Of a DNA stretch of 34,875 bases, positions 1 to 7,768 are shown piece by piece. Below the pieces are notes generated by a model. The model did not search any database and was not told the DNA's origin. It worked only from the letters and a program-made list of their open reading frames with translations. Each line of letters begins with the position of its first letter. The first letter of the stretch is position 1. The position numbers were made by a program, and so were the translations under genes. The stretch is from Dehalococcoidia bacterium (GTDB lineage: Bacteria; Chloroflexota; Dehalococcoidia; UBA2979): contig JADLFF010000043.1 in the NCBI GenBank assembly GCA_020845735.1, forward strand, positions 1-34,875, given 5' to 3'.

Positions 1-1327
1 GGCGCGACGAGCGCGCGATGATCACCGACAGCAGCTCGGGGGGCGCGGTCATCGAGGCGAGCGCGTGCGCGTTCCGCTCGAGCAGCCCCAGCAGGTCCTC
101 GTCGAGGATGAACGCGTGCTTGATCACTTCCGCCCACCCCTCGAGGTATGAGCGGCGCGGCAGCGAGACGAGCACGTCGATGTCTGAGATCACGGCGGCG
201 GGCTGGTGGAACGCCCCCACGAGGTTCTTCCCCGCCGGGAGGTCGACAGCCACCTTGCCGCCGATCGCGGCGTCGTTCATCGCGAGGACGGACGTGGGCA
301 CCTGCACCACGGGCATGCCTCGGAGGTAGGTCGCTGCGACGTACCCCGCGAGGTCGCCGACGACGCCTCCACCGAGCGCCACGATCACGTCGCCGCGCTC
401 CGCCCGCTCCGAGGCGAGCCAGCCGTACAGCTCCTGCGCGACGCGCAGCGCCTTCGAACGCTCACCGGCGGGCACGACGTAGGACGCGCCCGCCATGCCG
501 GCTGCCTCGAGCGCCCCGGCCATCGAGGCGCCGTGCTCCTCGATCACGTTCGCGTCGGACACGAGGAACACCCGGCCGTTCAGTCCCAGCTCGCGCAGCC
601 GCTCGGGCAGGCGGAGCCGCTCCCCGGAGCCGACCCAGATCGGGTAGCGCGCGACGCCGGTGTCGACGCTGGCCGCGGGCATCGAGGGCGGGTCGGCCTC
701 ACCCAGCCGCGCGATGCGCCCCGGCGCCTCGACGAGGCGCGCGCCGTCACTCGCCCAGCGCAGGAGGATGCGGCCCGCGATCTCGGCAGGCGTCAGCCCG
801 AGGCACGGCACCCACGCATCGGCCAGCGCGTAGAACGGGCGGCGCTCCCACTCGAGCTCCCGCAACCGCACCTCGAGGTCGCCTGCGAGCAGCGGCCGGT
901 CGCTGCCACCGGGGTCGGCGCGCAGCCGCCTCGCGATCTCGCCGGGCGGGGCGTCGAGGTAGCAGATGAACCCCCGCTCACCGAGGGCGCGCCGGTTGAT
1001 CGGCGCCTGGAACGCCCCGCCTCCCGTCGCGATCACGGCGGGCTCGTGCGTGGCGGCCTCGGCGACGACGCGCGCCTCGATCTCCCGAAACGCGGGCTCC
1101 CCTTTGCCGGTGATCAGCTGGGCAGGCGTCTGGCCCGTGCGCTCACGCACGAGGTCGTCGGTGTCGACGAGCGGCCACCCGAGGCGCGCGGCGAGCTCGG
1201 CGCCCACGGAGGACTTGCCGACGCCGCTGAGCCCCACCAGCACGATCTGCCGCACACGCCTCGGTTCAGGGGGCGCCGGGGCCTCAGCGGCCTCGCCGTT
1301 CGCGGGCATCGAGGGCGTCGCGGGCAT
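1..1327 (-). CDS. aroKB: Shikimate kinase / 3-dehydroquinate synthase fusion (partial)
   Basis: The minus-strand frame stays open to the left edge, so the C-terminus is missing (442 codons visible). Residues about 25-195 form a shikimate kinase with Walker A GLSGVGKS (32-39), the substrate-binding DTDD and the ATGGGAF loop. From about residue 215 it continues as 3-dehydroquinate synthase, with VALGGGVVGDLAGYVA, VQVPTSVLAM, GKNLVGAFHQP and EGWAEVIKH. The protein would perform steps 5 (phosphorylation of shikimate) and 2 (ring closure to dehydroquinate) of the shikimate pathway in the cytoplasm. ATG at 1327 lies 14 bases after the aroC stop; an in-frame ATG at 1309 or a GTG at 1255 are alternatives, and no clear ribosome site decides between them. 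Oddity: the usual DSSVGGKTG stretch of AroB reads NDAAIGGKVA, although the lysines are kept. Such fusions are known in other bacteria. Identification is sure; the exact start is not. Confidence 0.93.
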   Translation of the reverse strand, partial: MPATPSMPANGEAAEAPAPPEPRRVRQIVLVGLSGVGKSSVGAELAARLGWPLVDTDDLVRERTGQTPAQLITGKGEPAFREIEARVVAEAATHEPAVIATGGGAFQAPINRRALGERGFICYLDAPPGEIARRLRADPGGSDRPLLAGDLEVRLRELEWERRPFYALADAWVPCLGLTPAEIAGRILLRWASDGARLVEAPGRIARLGEADPPSMPAASVDTGVARYPIWVGSGERLRLPERLRELGLNGRVFLVSDANVIEEHGASMAGALEAAGMAGASYVVPAGERSKALRVAQELYGWLASERAERGDVIVALGGGVVGDLAGYVAATYLRGMPVVQVPTSVLAMNDAAIGGKVAVDLPAGKNLVGAFHQPAAVISDIDVLVSLPRRSYLEGWAEVIKHAFILDEDLLGLLERNAHALASMTAPPELLSVIIARSSR

Positions 1328-1341
1328 CGGGTGGGGCGACG

Positions 1342-2529
1342 TCAATCGCGCACGACGCGCGGACCGACGGTGGCCTGGAAGCCCTCGAAGTTGCGCCGGA
1401 ACTCGTCGACGTGGTCACCGCCGAACTTCTCGAGGGCCGCGGTCGCGAGCACAATCGCGAGCATCGCCTCACCGATCACGCCGGCGGCCGGGACCACGCA
1501 CGCATCGGACCGCTCGTAGAAGGACATGGTCTCGTCGCCGGTGAGCAGGTCCGCCGTCGCCATCCGCTGAGGCACGGTCGAGATCGGCTTGAGCGCCGCG
1601 CGCACCACGATGTCCTCGCCGTTGGTCATGCCGCCCTCGAGGCCGCCCGCGCGATTGCTCGCGCGCTGCCACGGCCGGTCGGACCACTGCTGCCTCGGGA
1701 GGATGATGTCCTGCACCTGCGAGCCGCGCTTCGTGGCGTTCTCCCATGCGTCACCGACCTCCACGCCCTTGACGGCGTGGATCGCGAGGAAGGCCTGCGC
1801 GATGCGGCCGTCGAGCTTGCGGTCCCAGTGCACGTGGCTCCCGAGGCCGAACGGCACGCCCGAGGCGCGCACCTCGAAGATGCCGCCGATGGTGTCGTGG
1901 GCGTCCTTCGCGGCGTCGATCTCGTCCTTCATCCGCTGCTCGACCGAGGCGTCGGCGACACGCACCGGCGAGGCGTCCACGGCCGCCCAGTCGATCTCCG
2001 CGAACGGCGGCGGGCTCGCCTCGACGGATCCGACGCGCAGCACGTGCGAGCGGATCGTCACGCCCAGCTCTCCGAGGAGCGCGCGCGCGATCGCTCCGAC
2101 GGCCACGCGCGCCGCCGTCTCGCGCGCGCTCGACCGCTCGAGCACGGGCCGCACGTCATCGAGGCCGTACTTCTGCGTGCCGGCCAGGTCGGCGTGCCCC
2201 GGCCTCAGGAGGGTGACCGGCTCGACCTCCTGGTCCACCGGTCCCACGGACATGCGGACCTGCCAGTTGGCGTTCTCCCAGTCGGCGTTCGCGATCCACA
2301 TCGCGATCGGGTCGCCCATCGTCTTGCCGTGGCGCACGCCTGCGGTCAGCTCGGCCCAGTCGACCTCGATCTCCTGGCGCTTGCCGCGGCCGTAGCCCTT
2401 CTGGCGCCGCGCGAGGTCGGCCCGGATCAGCTCCTCGGTGATCCCGAGGCCGGCCGGCACCCCCTCGACGATGGCCGTGAGGCCTCGTCCGTGCGACTCG
2501 CCTGCCGTGAACCAGCGCAGTTGTGTCAT
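1342..2529 (-). CDS. aroC: Chorismate synthase
   Basis: A 395-residue protein that converts EPSP to chorismate with reduced FMN, the last step of the shikimate pathway. It starts with the family signature RWFTAGESHGRGL and contains RRQKGYGRGKRQEIE, RPGHADLAGTQKYG, RSSARETAARVAVG and the late DAHDTIGGIFEV segment, all typical of AroC. Its length fits the longer actinobacterial-type enzymes. The frame is open further upstream, but ATG at 2529 is chosen because the family signature begins there and because the ATG overlaps the stop of the upstream gene (ATGA), indicating translational coupling. The AroK-AroB fusion follows 14 bases downstream, so substrate flow through neighbouring shikimate steps is encoded in one transcript. 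Identification is secure. Confidence 0.97.
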   Translation of the reverse strand: MTQLRWFTAGESHGRGLTAIVEGVPAGLGITEELIRADLARRQKGYGRGKRQEIEVDWAELTAGVRHGKTMGDPIAMWIANADWENANWQVRMSVGPVDQEVEPVTLLRPGHADLAGTQKYGLDDVRPVLERSSARETAARVAVGAIARALLGELGVTIRSHVLRVGSVEASPPPFAEIDWAAVDASPVRVADASVEQRMKDEIDAAKDAHDTIGGIFEVRASGVPFGLGSHVHWDRKLDGRIAQAFLAIHAVKGVEVGDAWENATKRGSQVQDIILPRQQWSDRPWQRASNRAGGLEGGMTNGEDIVVRAALKPISTVPQRMATADLLTGDETMSFYERSDACVVPAAGVIGEAMLAIVLATAALEKFGGDHVDEFRRNFEGFQATVGPRVVRD

Positions 2530-3182
2530 CGCGAGGCCCTCCGCAACGTCTCCTCGGCGGCCTGCACCGCCGCCTGACCCTCCGGCGCGATCAGCGCGTC
2601 CAGCTCGGGGTCCAGCGCCTCGCCGGGCCCCGCCTCGCGAGCATCCCACTCACGGAGGATCTCCGCGTCGCTGCCCGTGTCCCACGGGGCGATCGAGGCC
2701 TCGTACCGGTCGGTGCGCACCGCGAGGATGCAGTCCGACTGCGGTCGTCCGGAGGGTGTCACGTACGAGTTGTACACGTCGACCTGCACCTCGTCGAACC
2801 GCACGTGCGGGATCTCGTACAGCAGGCGCTCGACCATCTTCACAGCGGCGCGCCGGCCCACATCGAGGGGCGTCCCGAACTCCTCGCGCTGGTTCTTCAC
2901 GACTCGGATGTCCGGCGTCGCCAGGATCGAGACGCGGCAGCGCTTCATGTCGAGCGCCACCACCGCCGCCGAGGTCAGCGCCTGCCAGTCGGCCGGTGGC
3001 ATCCCCTTCGGAGGCTTCTGCCGCTGCCAGGCCTCCGTGGCGTTCATCACCGCCTCGCGGAGGACGTCCATGTCCCCGGCCGCGATGGCGGTCCGCCAGC
3101 TCCTCGCTGCGTACGTCGCCTGGAGGACGATCCCGCCCAGGACGAGGCCCAGGACCGTAAACAGGAGGATGCCCCACTCCAC
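2526..3182 (-). CDS. Membrane-anchored protein of unknown function coupled to aroC
   Basis: I do not recognise the family. The protein (218 residues from the chosen start) has one N-terminal membrane segment (GILLFTVLGLVLGGIVL), then about 190 soluble residues with no known catalytic motif. The middle (RCRVSILATPDIRVVKNQREE, split here as RCRVSILATPDIRV then VKNQREE) reads as a compact alpha/beta domain; the tail is acidic. GTG at 3182 is preferred because GAAAGGGG lies 7 bases upstream; a GTG at 3209 would add nine residues but has no such site. Its stop overlaps the aroC start by four bases (ATGA), so the two are co-translated, and aroE is upstream on the same strand. That placement suggests, but does not show, a link to aromatic biosynthesis. 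It is a real gene by codon use and coupling; function unknown. Confidence 0.8.
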   Translation of the reverse strand: MEWGILLFTVLGLVLGGIVLQATYAARSWRTAIAAGDMDVLREAVMNATEAWQRQKPPKGMPPADWQALTSAAVVALDMKRCRVSILATPDIRVVKNQREEFGTPLDVGRRAAVKMVERLLYEIPHVRFDEVQVDVYNSYVTPSGRPQSDCILAVRTDRYEASIAPWDTGSDAEILREWDAREAGPGEALDPELDALIAPEGQAAVQAAEETLRRASR

Positions 3183-3253
3183 CTCGCTGCCCCTTTCCGC
3201 GCCTGGCACGCCACGGCCGAGCGGCCCATGCGGCGCCGAGCACGCCTCGGAAG

Positions 3254-3283
3254 CTCCCGGTGACGACGGAGCCTCCCGGTGAC
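3254..3283. repeat. Direct repeat CTCCCGGTGAC x2 between aroE and the unknown gene
   Basis: CTCCCGGTGAC occurs at 3254-3264 and again at 3273-3283, a 19-base period, in the 108-base gap between the aroE stop and the next minus-strand start. On the minus strand a TAGATT that could act as a -10 overlaps the aroE stop just upstream of the repeats, so they could be an operator. No role is proven. Confidence 0.4.
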
Positions 3284-3290
3284 TACGAAT

Positions 3291-4148
3291 CTAGCGTGCG
3301 CGGGCAGCCAGTGCGGCTCTCGCCGCCTCGAACATCACGTCCACCGGCGGCTCGTAGCCCGTCCAGAGGCGGAACGACTCGGCGCCCTGGTGCACGAGCA
3401 TCGCCAGTCCGCCCACGGGGCGCGCCCCGGCCGCCTCGGCAGCCTCGAGGAACGGCGTCCGCTCCGGTACGTAGACGAGGTCGAACGCGACCTGTCCGCC
3501 TCGGAACATCCGAGCCGGCACGGGCGTCGCGTGCTCGTCGGGGCCGTGCGTCATCCCGAGTGTGGTCGAGTTGACCACGAGGTCGGCGCGCGCCATCGCG
3601 GCCTCGAGCTCCGCGTCGTCCTCCTCGAGGCCGCACGTGGTGACCGGCATCGCCTCGCCACCAAGCTCCACGAGGTCCTCCGCCCGTCCGCGCGTCCGGT
3701 TCGCCACCACCACCGAGGCGGCCTCGGCGACACGCATCGCGACCACGACCGCCCTCGCCGCCCCGCCCGCGCCGAGGAGCACGACGCGCATGCCTCGAGG
3801 GCTGGCGCCCGCTGCCTCGAGGGCGCGCAGCACGCCGGACACGTCGGTGTTCGTCGCGTGGAGCTGCCCCTCGCGGTGCACGATCGTGTTGAGGGCCCCC
3901 ACCCGCTCGACGAGGGCGTCGGGGCGATCGATGAAGCGCAGCATCGCCTCCTTGTGCGGCACCGTGACGTTCGCCCCGAGGAGTGCCGCCGACCTCAGTC
4001 GTTCGGCAGCCATCGGCAGCTCCTCGGGGAGCAGGTCCCACGCCTCGTAGCGCGCGTCCACACCGAGGGCATCGAGCGCGGCCTGCTGGAACGCAGGCGA
4101 CAGGGAGTGCGCCACGGGGTGCCCGATGAGGGCGATCGTCTGTGTCAT
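3291..4148 (-). CDS. aroE: Shikimate dehydrogenase
   Basis: A 285-residue NADP-dependent enzyme reducing 3-dehydroshikimate to shikimate (step 4). It opens with IALIGHPVAHSLSPAFQQAAL, of which the SLSP shikimate-binding serines are diagnostic. The catalytic lysine is in GANVTVPHKEAM and the catalytic aspartate in ATNTDVSG. The Rossmann dinucleotide loop is LLGAGGAARA, followed by the NADP-type ANRTRGRA, and the C-terminal signature GGLAMLVHQGAESFRLW is intact. ATG at 4148 gives the expected N-terminus; another ATG 12 bases upstream is closed by a stop. It lies 54 bases after mltG on the same strand and is followed by the unknown membrane protein, aroC and aroKB. Identification is secure. Confidence 0.97.
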   Translation of the reverse strand: MTQTIALIGHPVAHSLSPAFQQAALDALGVDARYEAWDLLPEELPMAAERLRSAALLGANVTVPHKEAMLRFIDRPDALVERVGALNTIVHREGQLHATNTDVSGVLRALEAAGASPRGMRVVLLGAGGAARAVVVAMRVAEAASVVVANRTRGRAEDLVELGGEAMPVTTCGLEEDDAELEAAMARADLVVNSTTLGMTHGPDEHATPVPARMFRGGQVAFDLVYVPERTPFLEAAEAAGARPVGGLAMLVHQGAESFRLWTGYEPPVDVMFEAARAALAARAR

Positions 4149-4182
4149 GTCTGCGTCATGTGCGCCAACCTCGAGGCCTCTC

Positions 4183-4206
4183 GGCTGGTCTCACGGCTGG
4201 TCTCAC
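4183..4206. repeat. 12-bp tandem duplication at the mltG stop
   Basis: GGCTGGTCTCAC is present twice in direct succession (4183-4194 and 4195-4206). The second copy contains the mltG stop codon (TGA on the minus strand at 4203-4205). It looks like a recent slippage duplication and has no evident function. Confidence 0.7.
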
Positions 4207-5282
4207 GGGTCGCGCTGGTACGTCGCGACGTTGCGGCTGTGCTCGGCAAAGGTCCGCGCGAAGACGTGCGACCCGTCGCCCTTCGCGACAAAGTAGAGGT
4301 ACTCGGTCTGCTCCGGGCGCACCGTCGCGAGGATCGCATCGAGACCCGGCGCGGCGATCGGGCCCGGTGGCAGCCCGACATGGACGTACGTGTTGTACGC
4401 GGACCGGTTCGCGAGGTCCGTCACGGTCAGCTCGCGCTTCCACCAGCCGTTCTTCGCCACCGACTCGGGCGTGGCCACCGCGAACTGCACGGTCGGGTCT
4501 GCCTGCAGGCCCATGTCGTCATCGAGGCGGTTCAGGTACACCGAGGCGATCGTGGCTCGCTCGGCCTTCTGCACGGCCTCGCGCTCGACGATCGAGGCCA
4601 GCGTCACCACCTCGTGAGGGGTGAGGCCGACGCGCTGCGCGTCGCGCAGCGCTGCCCCCGCACGCTCCGAGAACGTGCGCACCATGGCCCGCACCAGCGA
4701 CTCGGGCGTCGTGTCGCACTCGAGGCCGTACGCCGCGGGGAACAGGTATCCCACCAGCGAGGAGCCGGCGTCCCGCCCCACCGGGCCGGGCTCGCTGTCG
4801 ACCTTGCTCAGCGCCGCGCTCCAGTCAGCGGCCGTCCCGATGCCTGCCGCCACGCCGCGCTCGGCGACCTCCTCGGGGCGCAGTCCCTCGGGAATCACGA
4901 GGGTGCGACCGGTCGTGATGCCCTCGCGCATGCGCCGGATCACCTCGAGGGCCGGCGTCCGCGCGTGCAACTCGTAGCACCCCGCCTGCAGCTCGGACGC
5001 CGCCCCGCTGGTCGCGAGGAGGGTGCGGAAGCGCTGCCCATCCGACAGGACTCCATGGTCCACCAGCAGGTCCGCGATCGCCTCGCCAGAGCTCCCCTGC
5101 GGGACCACGACCCGCACGTAGGCGGAGGCATCCATCTGCTCGCTGGCGGGAAGCGCCAGCTCACGCAGCCGCGAGGCGGCACGCGTCGCCGTGTCCGTCA
5201 TCAGCCAGCCCGCAGCCGCGACCGCCAGCACGGCCAGCCCGAGGCGAATCGCGCCTGCCCTCGACACCCGCATTCGAGTCAC
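4203..5282 (-). CDS. mltG: Endolytic murein transglycosylase
   Basis: A 359-residue inner-membrane protein of the YceG/MltG family, which cleaves nascent peptidoglycan strands and so sets glycan length. Residues 11-29 are the single N-terminal membrane segment. A LysM-like region (VVVPQGSSGEAIADLL, about 58-73) is followed by the YceG domain. The catalytic glutamate is E233 in LASIVEREAV, and the substrate-side LQADPTVQFA and SAYNTYVHVGLPPGPI motifs are intact. ATG at 5282 overlaps the ruvX stop (ATGA); ATG at 5273 is a second option. The mltG-ruvX-alaS neighbourhood is common across bacteria, which supports the call. Secure. Confidence 0.95.
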   Translation of the reverse strand: MTRMRVSRAGAIRLGLAVLAVAAAGWLMTDTATRAASRLRELALPASEQMDASAYVRVVVPQGSSGEAIADLLVDHGVLSDGQRFRTLLATSGAASELQAGCYELHARTPALEVIRRMREGITTGRTLVIPEGLRPEEVAERGVAAGIGTAADWSAALSKVDSEPGPVGRDAGSSLVGYLFPAAYGLECDTTPESLVRAMVRTFSERAGAALRDAQRVGLTPHEVVTLASIVEREAVQKAERATIASVYLNRLDDDMGLQADPTVQFAVATPESVAKNGWWKRELTVTDLANRSAYNTYVHVGLPPGPIAAPGLDAILATVRPEQTEYLYFVAKGDGSHVFARTFAEHSRNVATYQRDP

Positions 5283-5770
5283 GGCGCCTCCTGCGCTCCG
5301 TCATCGCGCCCTCCGTCGACGCGTCCATCCCTCGCCGGGTCGCCCGATCCTGCGTCCGGTAGTGCAGCACGGCGACGCCGGTCGATGAACTGCTGCAGGA
5401 TCAGGGCCGCCGCCACGTCGTCACGAGGCGCCCGCGATCGGCCTCGAAACGGGTCGCGCTCGGCGGCCGCCGAGGTCAGTCGCTCGTCCTCATAGGCTAC
5501 CGGCAACGACAGCGCACGTTCGAGTCGCGCTCCGAGCCGCCGCGCCCGCTCGGCCTGGGGCCCCTCGGTCCCATCGAGGGACACGGCGAGGCCAATCACG
5601 ATCCCGCCCACCCCCTCTCGAGCGGCGATCGAGCGGATCGCGGGAAACGCGGCCGCCTCGGGGACCACCTCGATCGGCACGGCCACGCGCTCCTCGGCGT
5701 CACACGCCGCGATCCCCACGCGCGCCTCACCCGGGTCGATCCCCAGCCACCTCACGAGGCCCCACCTCAC
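5279..5770 (-). CDS. ruvX: RuvX/YqgF-type Holliday junction resolvase or pre-rRNA nuclease
   Basis: A 163-residue RNase H-fold nuclease. The family's acidic residues are present: D12 in LGIDPGEARVG, the glutamate region YEDERLTS (about 92-99) and D117 in RDDVAAALILQQF. Homologues process the 5' end of 16S rRNA and may resolve Holliday junctions. The C-terminal 25 residues are a hydrophilic tail rich in Asp, Gly and Arg that the family does not need. The start region is duplicated: GTG at 5770 and GTG at 5755 lie in a 15-base repeat, so translation may begin at either. It overlaps mltG by four bases. Identification secure; start uncertain by five codons. Confidence 0.93.
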   Translation of the reverse strand: MRWGLVRWLGIDPGEARVGIAACDAEERVAVPIEVVPEAAAFPAIRSIAAREGVGGIVIGLAVSLDGTEGPQAERARRLGARLERALSLPVAYEDERLTSAAAERDPFRGRSRAPRDDVAAALILQQFIDRRRRAALPDAGSGDPARDGRVDGGRDDGAQEAP

Positions 5771-5774
5771 GAGG
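5747..5774. repeat. 15-bp-period duplication covering the ruvX start
   Basis: CCACCTCACGAGG occurs at 5747-5759 and 5762-5774. On the minus strand each copy carries a GTG start codon in the ruvX frame with a G-rich stretch before it, so the gene has two equivalent starts five codons apart. Confidence 0.7.
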
Positions 5775-5830
5775 GCCCCTCGCGGGTCCTCGGCTCCGGA
5801 GATCCCTCGGCTCTGCAGACCATTGTGTCA

Positions 5831-5845
5831 CGCGCCGCGGGCGCG
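5831..5845. terminator. Weak hairpin downstream of the baseplate-J-like gene
   Basis: CGCGCC and GGCGCG flank a three-base loop in the 101-base gap between the stop of the upstream minus-strand gene and the ruvX start. No T-run follows on the minus strand, so it is at best a weak or attenuating terminator. Confidence 0.2.
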
Positions 5846-5871
5846 CCTGGTCCCGATGGGCGGGGGCACGA

Positions 5872-7749
5872 TCACTTCGCGGTGGCGCTGCCGGGCGCGG
5901 CGGGGGTCGGCGCGGCCGCCGGTGCGAGCGTGAACTCGATGCGGCTCGCGCGGCTCGGAAGCCACGGCCAGGGCAGCCACGCGGGCCCGATCGTCACCTG
6001 GGGCGCCGAGGTCAGCTTGAGCCGCTGCCGCAGCGCCGCCTGGGCGTCGGCGGCATTCTCGCCCGCCACCAGCCCGGCGAGGCCCTCGCGGTCCAGGCGC
6101 GCGACGCTGGCGCCCTGCAGTGCCACGCGCGCCGCAATGCGCCCACCATCCATCGAGGGCTCCCCGAGCAGGTGTGCGCTCACCGCGCCCGGCACGATCT
6201 CGCGACCGCTGCCCGCCTGCGCCTCGAGGTACCGCTCGGCGAAGGCGTGCATCGCCTCGGGCGGCACGACCAGCACCGAGGCCCGCGCCACGTACTCCGC
6301 GACGAACACCTCGGTCGCCTCATCGAGCTGGTACAGCGGCTCCGAGGCGATCACGGCGATCGACATCGACTCCCCGACGACCAGTCCCCCGGCGTGCTCG
6401 GACGCGATCTGGCGTGCCGCCACCTTCTGGAGGACGCCGTGCGCCAACTGCTGGGCGCGATCGACGTCGGCCTGGCTGACGCCCGGTGCAGGGCGGTCGG
6501 TACCACCTCGTGCGGGGCCGGCGTTCCGCGCAGAGAGGCCGCGAGGCGAGTCGTCAATGTGCGTGAGGGAATCGGGACCCACGTTGCCGCCGGTCCCCGG
6601 ACGCAGCGCGATCGCGTCCACGTCGGTGATGCCGCCGGGCTCGACGAGGATGGGGGCGACGGTGCTGAACCCGATGCGCGCGTCGTTCCGGACGATCGTG
6701 CCCATCGGCACCTCGACGGGTGCGGTCCCACCGTTCTTGAACTCAAGTCGCACGCCAGCGGGCCGGTCGCCCACCCGCGCGGTGCCCGTCGTGGGCACGC
6801 TGATCGAAGCGCGCACGGTGCGCTGCACCTCGGTCGCCGGCAGGGTCCGGCTGCGCACGTCCGCCGCGGGCGCCAGCGGGTTCACACGGACCTCGACCGT
6901 CGCCTCGAGCGGCTCGGCAGGCGGCGCCACCTCGATCTGCGCGGTGGGCACGACGTACCCGACACCCAGCACGAGGACCACCGCCCCCGCGATCATCGCC
7001 AGCGCCGGCCGCCAGACCGTGGCGCCGAGGCCCGGGATCAGGCGCGGCCGGGCCCCGGGAAGCCCGCCCCACGTCCGCGCGGCAACAAACCCGGTCTGCG
7101 CCGCGTAGTCGCGCACCTCGTGACGCGAGGCGACGACCATCAGCGACACCCCTCGACGGCGCACGTGTGCCCCGAGGCGCACCCAGGCGGCGGGCGTCCT
7201 CAGCGCCGCAACGCTCCGAGGAACCACAAGCACGACCTCGGGCCGCTCGGCAGCGTCAATCCGCCCGAGGATCGTCGCGAGGTCGTCCCCGCCCTCGGCG
7301 GTCACCCGAGCACCAACGTCAGCCCTCGGACGGCGCCCGGGGATGCTCGCGCCGAGCGCACGGCCCGCCGCAGCAAGGTCGCTGCCGAGGCGTCGCGACA
7401 GCGCTCCTCCGGCGCGCGCCCCCGCTCGCAGCCCTCGATCCGCGGCGCTCCCCGCAGGCCCGAGGCGGCTCGCGGCCGCACCGAGGCGACCGCCCGCGAT
7501 CACACCCAGGTCCGATCGGAGCAGCCGGGTCGCGTCGCGCAGGCGCACGCGCGTGGCCACGAGGAGCGGGCGTACCCCCTCGATGAGCCGGGACCACCAG
7601 CTACCGGCGTCCTGCCACGCGCGGCTCAGCCCGCGCGTCGCCTTCGTCGAGGCGGTGCGCAGCGCCGCGCCGCCCACCGAGAGTGCGCGCTGGGCCGCAA
7701 GCTGCGCGCCCTGCGCTCGATTCCGCCAGCCCGCAGGTGACGTCGCCAT
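5872..7749 (-). CDS. Membrane protein with a baseplate J/gp47-like domain
   Basis: A 625-residue protein of unknown role. Residues 1-150 are Ala/Arg-rich, probably cytoplasmic and partly coiled. Residues 165-225 form a small alpha/beta domain (VVLVVPRSVAALRTP, GVSLMVVASRHEVRDYAA). One membrane segment follows (about 249-268). The outer part has the baseplate-J-type signature: VEVPMGTIVRNDARIGFST (346-363), a pro-Gly-Gly turn and LRPGTGGNVG (382-391). The last 60 residues include WLPWPWLP and an Ala/Pro tail. In phages this fold builds the baseplate wedge; here there are no other phage genes and it sits between ruvX and alaS, an arrangement I recall from Chloroflexota genomes. It is therefore more likely a cell-envelope protein. 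Start ATG 7749 is 19 bases after alaS. The domain call is good, the function unknown. Confidence 0.75.
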   Translation of the reverse strand: MATSPAGWRNRAQGAQLAAQRALSVGGAALRTASTKATRGLSRAWQDAGSWWSRLIEGVRPLLVATRVRLRDATRLLRSDLGVIAGGRLGAAASRLGPAGSAADRGLRAGARAGGALSRRLGSDLAAAGRALGASIPGRRPRADVGARVTAEGGDDLATILGRIDAAERPEVVLVVPRSVAALRTPAAWVRLGAHVRRRGVSLMVVASRHEVRDYAAQTGFVAARTWGGLPGARPRLIPGLGATVWRPALAMIAGAVVLVLGVGYVVPTAQIEVAPPAEPLEATVEVRVNPLAPAADVRSRTLPATEVQRTVRASISVPTTGTARVGDRPAGVRLEFKNGGTAPVEVPMGTIVRNDARIGFSTVAPILVEPGGITDVDAIALRPGTGGNVGPDSLTHIDDSPRGLSARNAGPARGGTDRPAPGVSQADVDRAQQLAHGVLQKVAARQIASEHAGGLVVGESMSIAVIASEPLYQLDEATEVFVAEYVARASVLVVPPEAMHAFAERYLEAQAGSGREIVPGAVSAHLLGEPSMDGGRIAARVALQGASVARLDREGLAGLVAGENAADAQAALRQRLKLTSAPQVTIGPAWLPWPWLPSRASRIEFTLAPAAAPTPAAPGSATAK

Positions 7750-7768
7750 AGATCGAGGACTGCCTTCG

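Noticed and set aside
3279..5495. Very long plus-strand open frame opposite aroE and mltG
   Set aside because: Its peptide is Arg/His/Gly-rich and without motifs; it is an antisense shadow of GC-rich genes with clear homology. The same holds for the long plus frames at 27340-29892 and 8660-10456 and the minus frames at 15417-18341 and 11933-13435.
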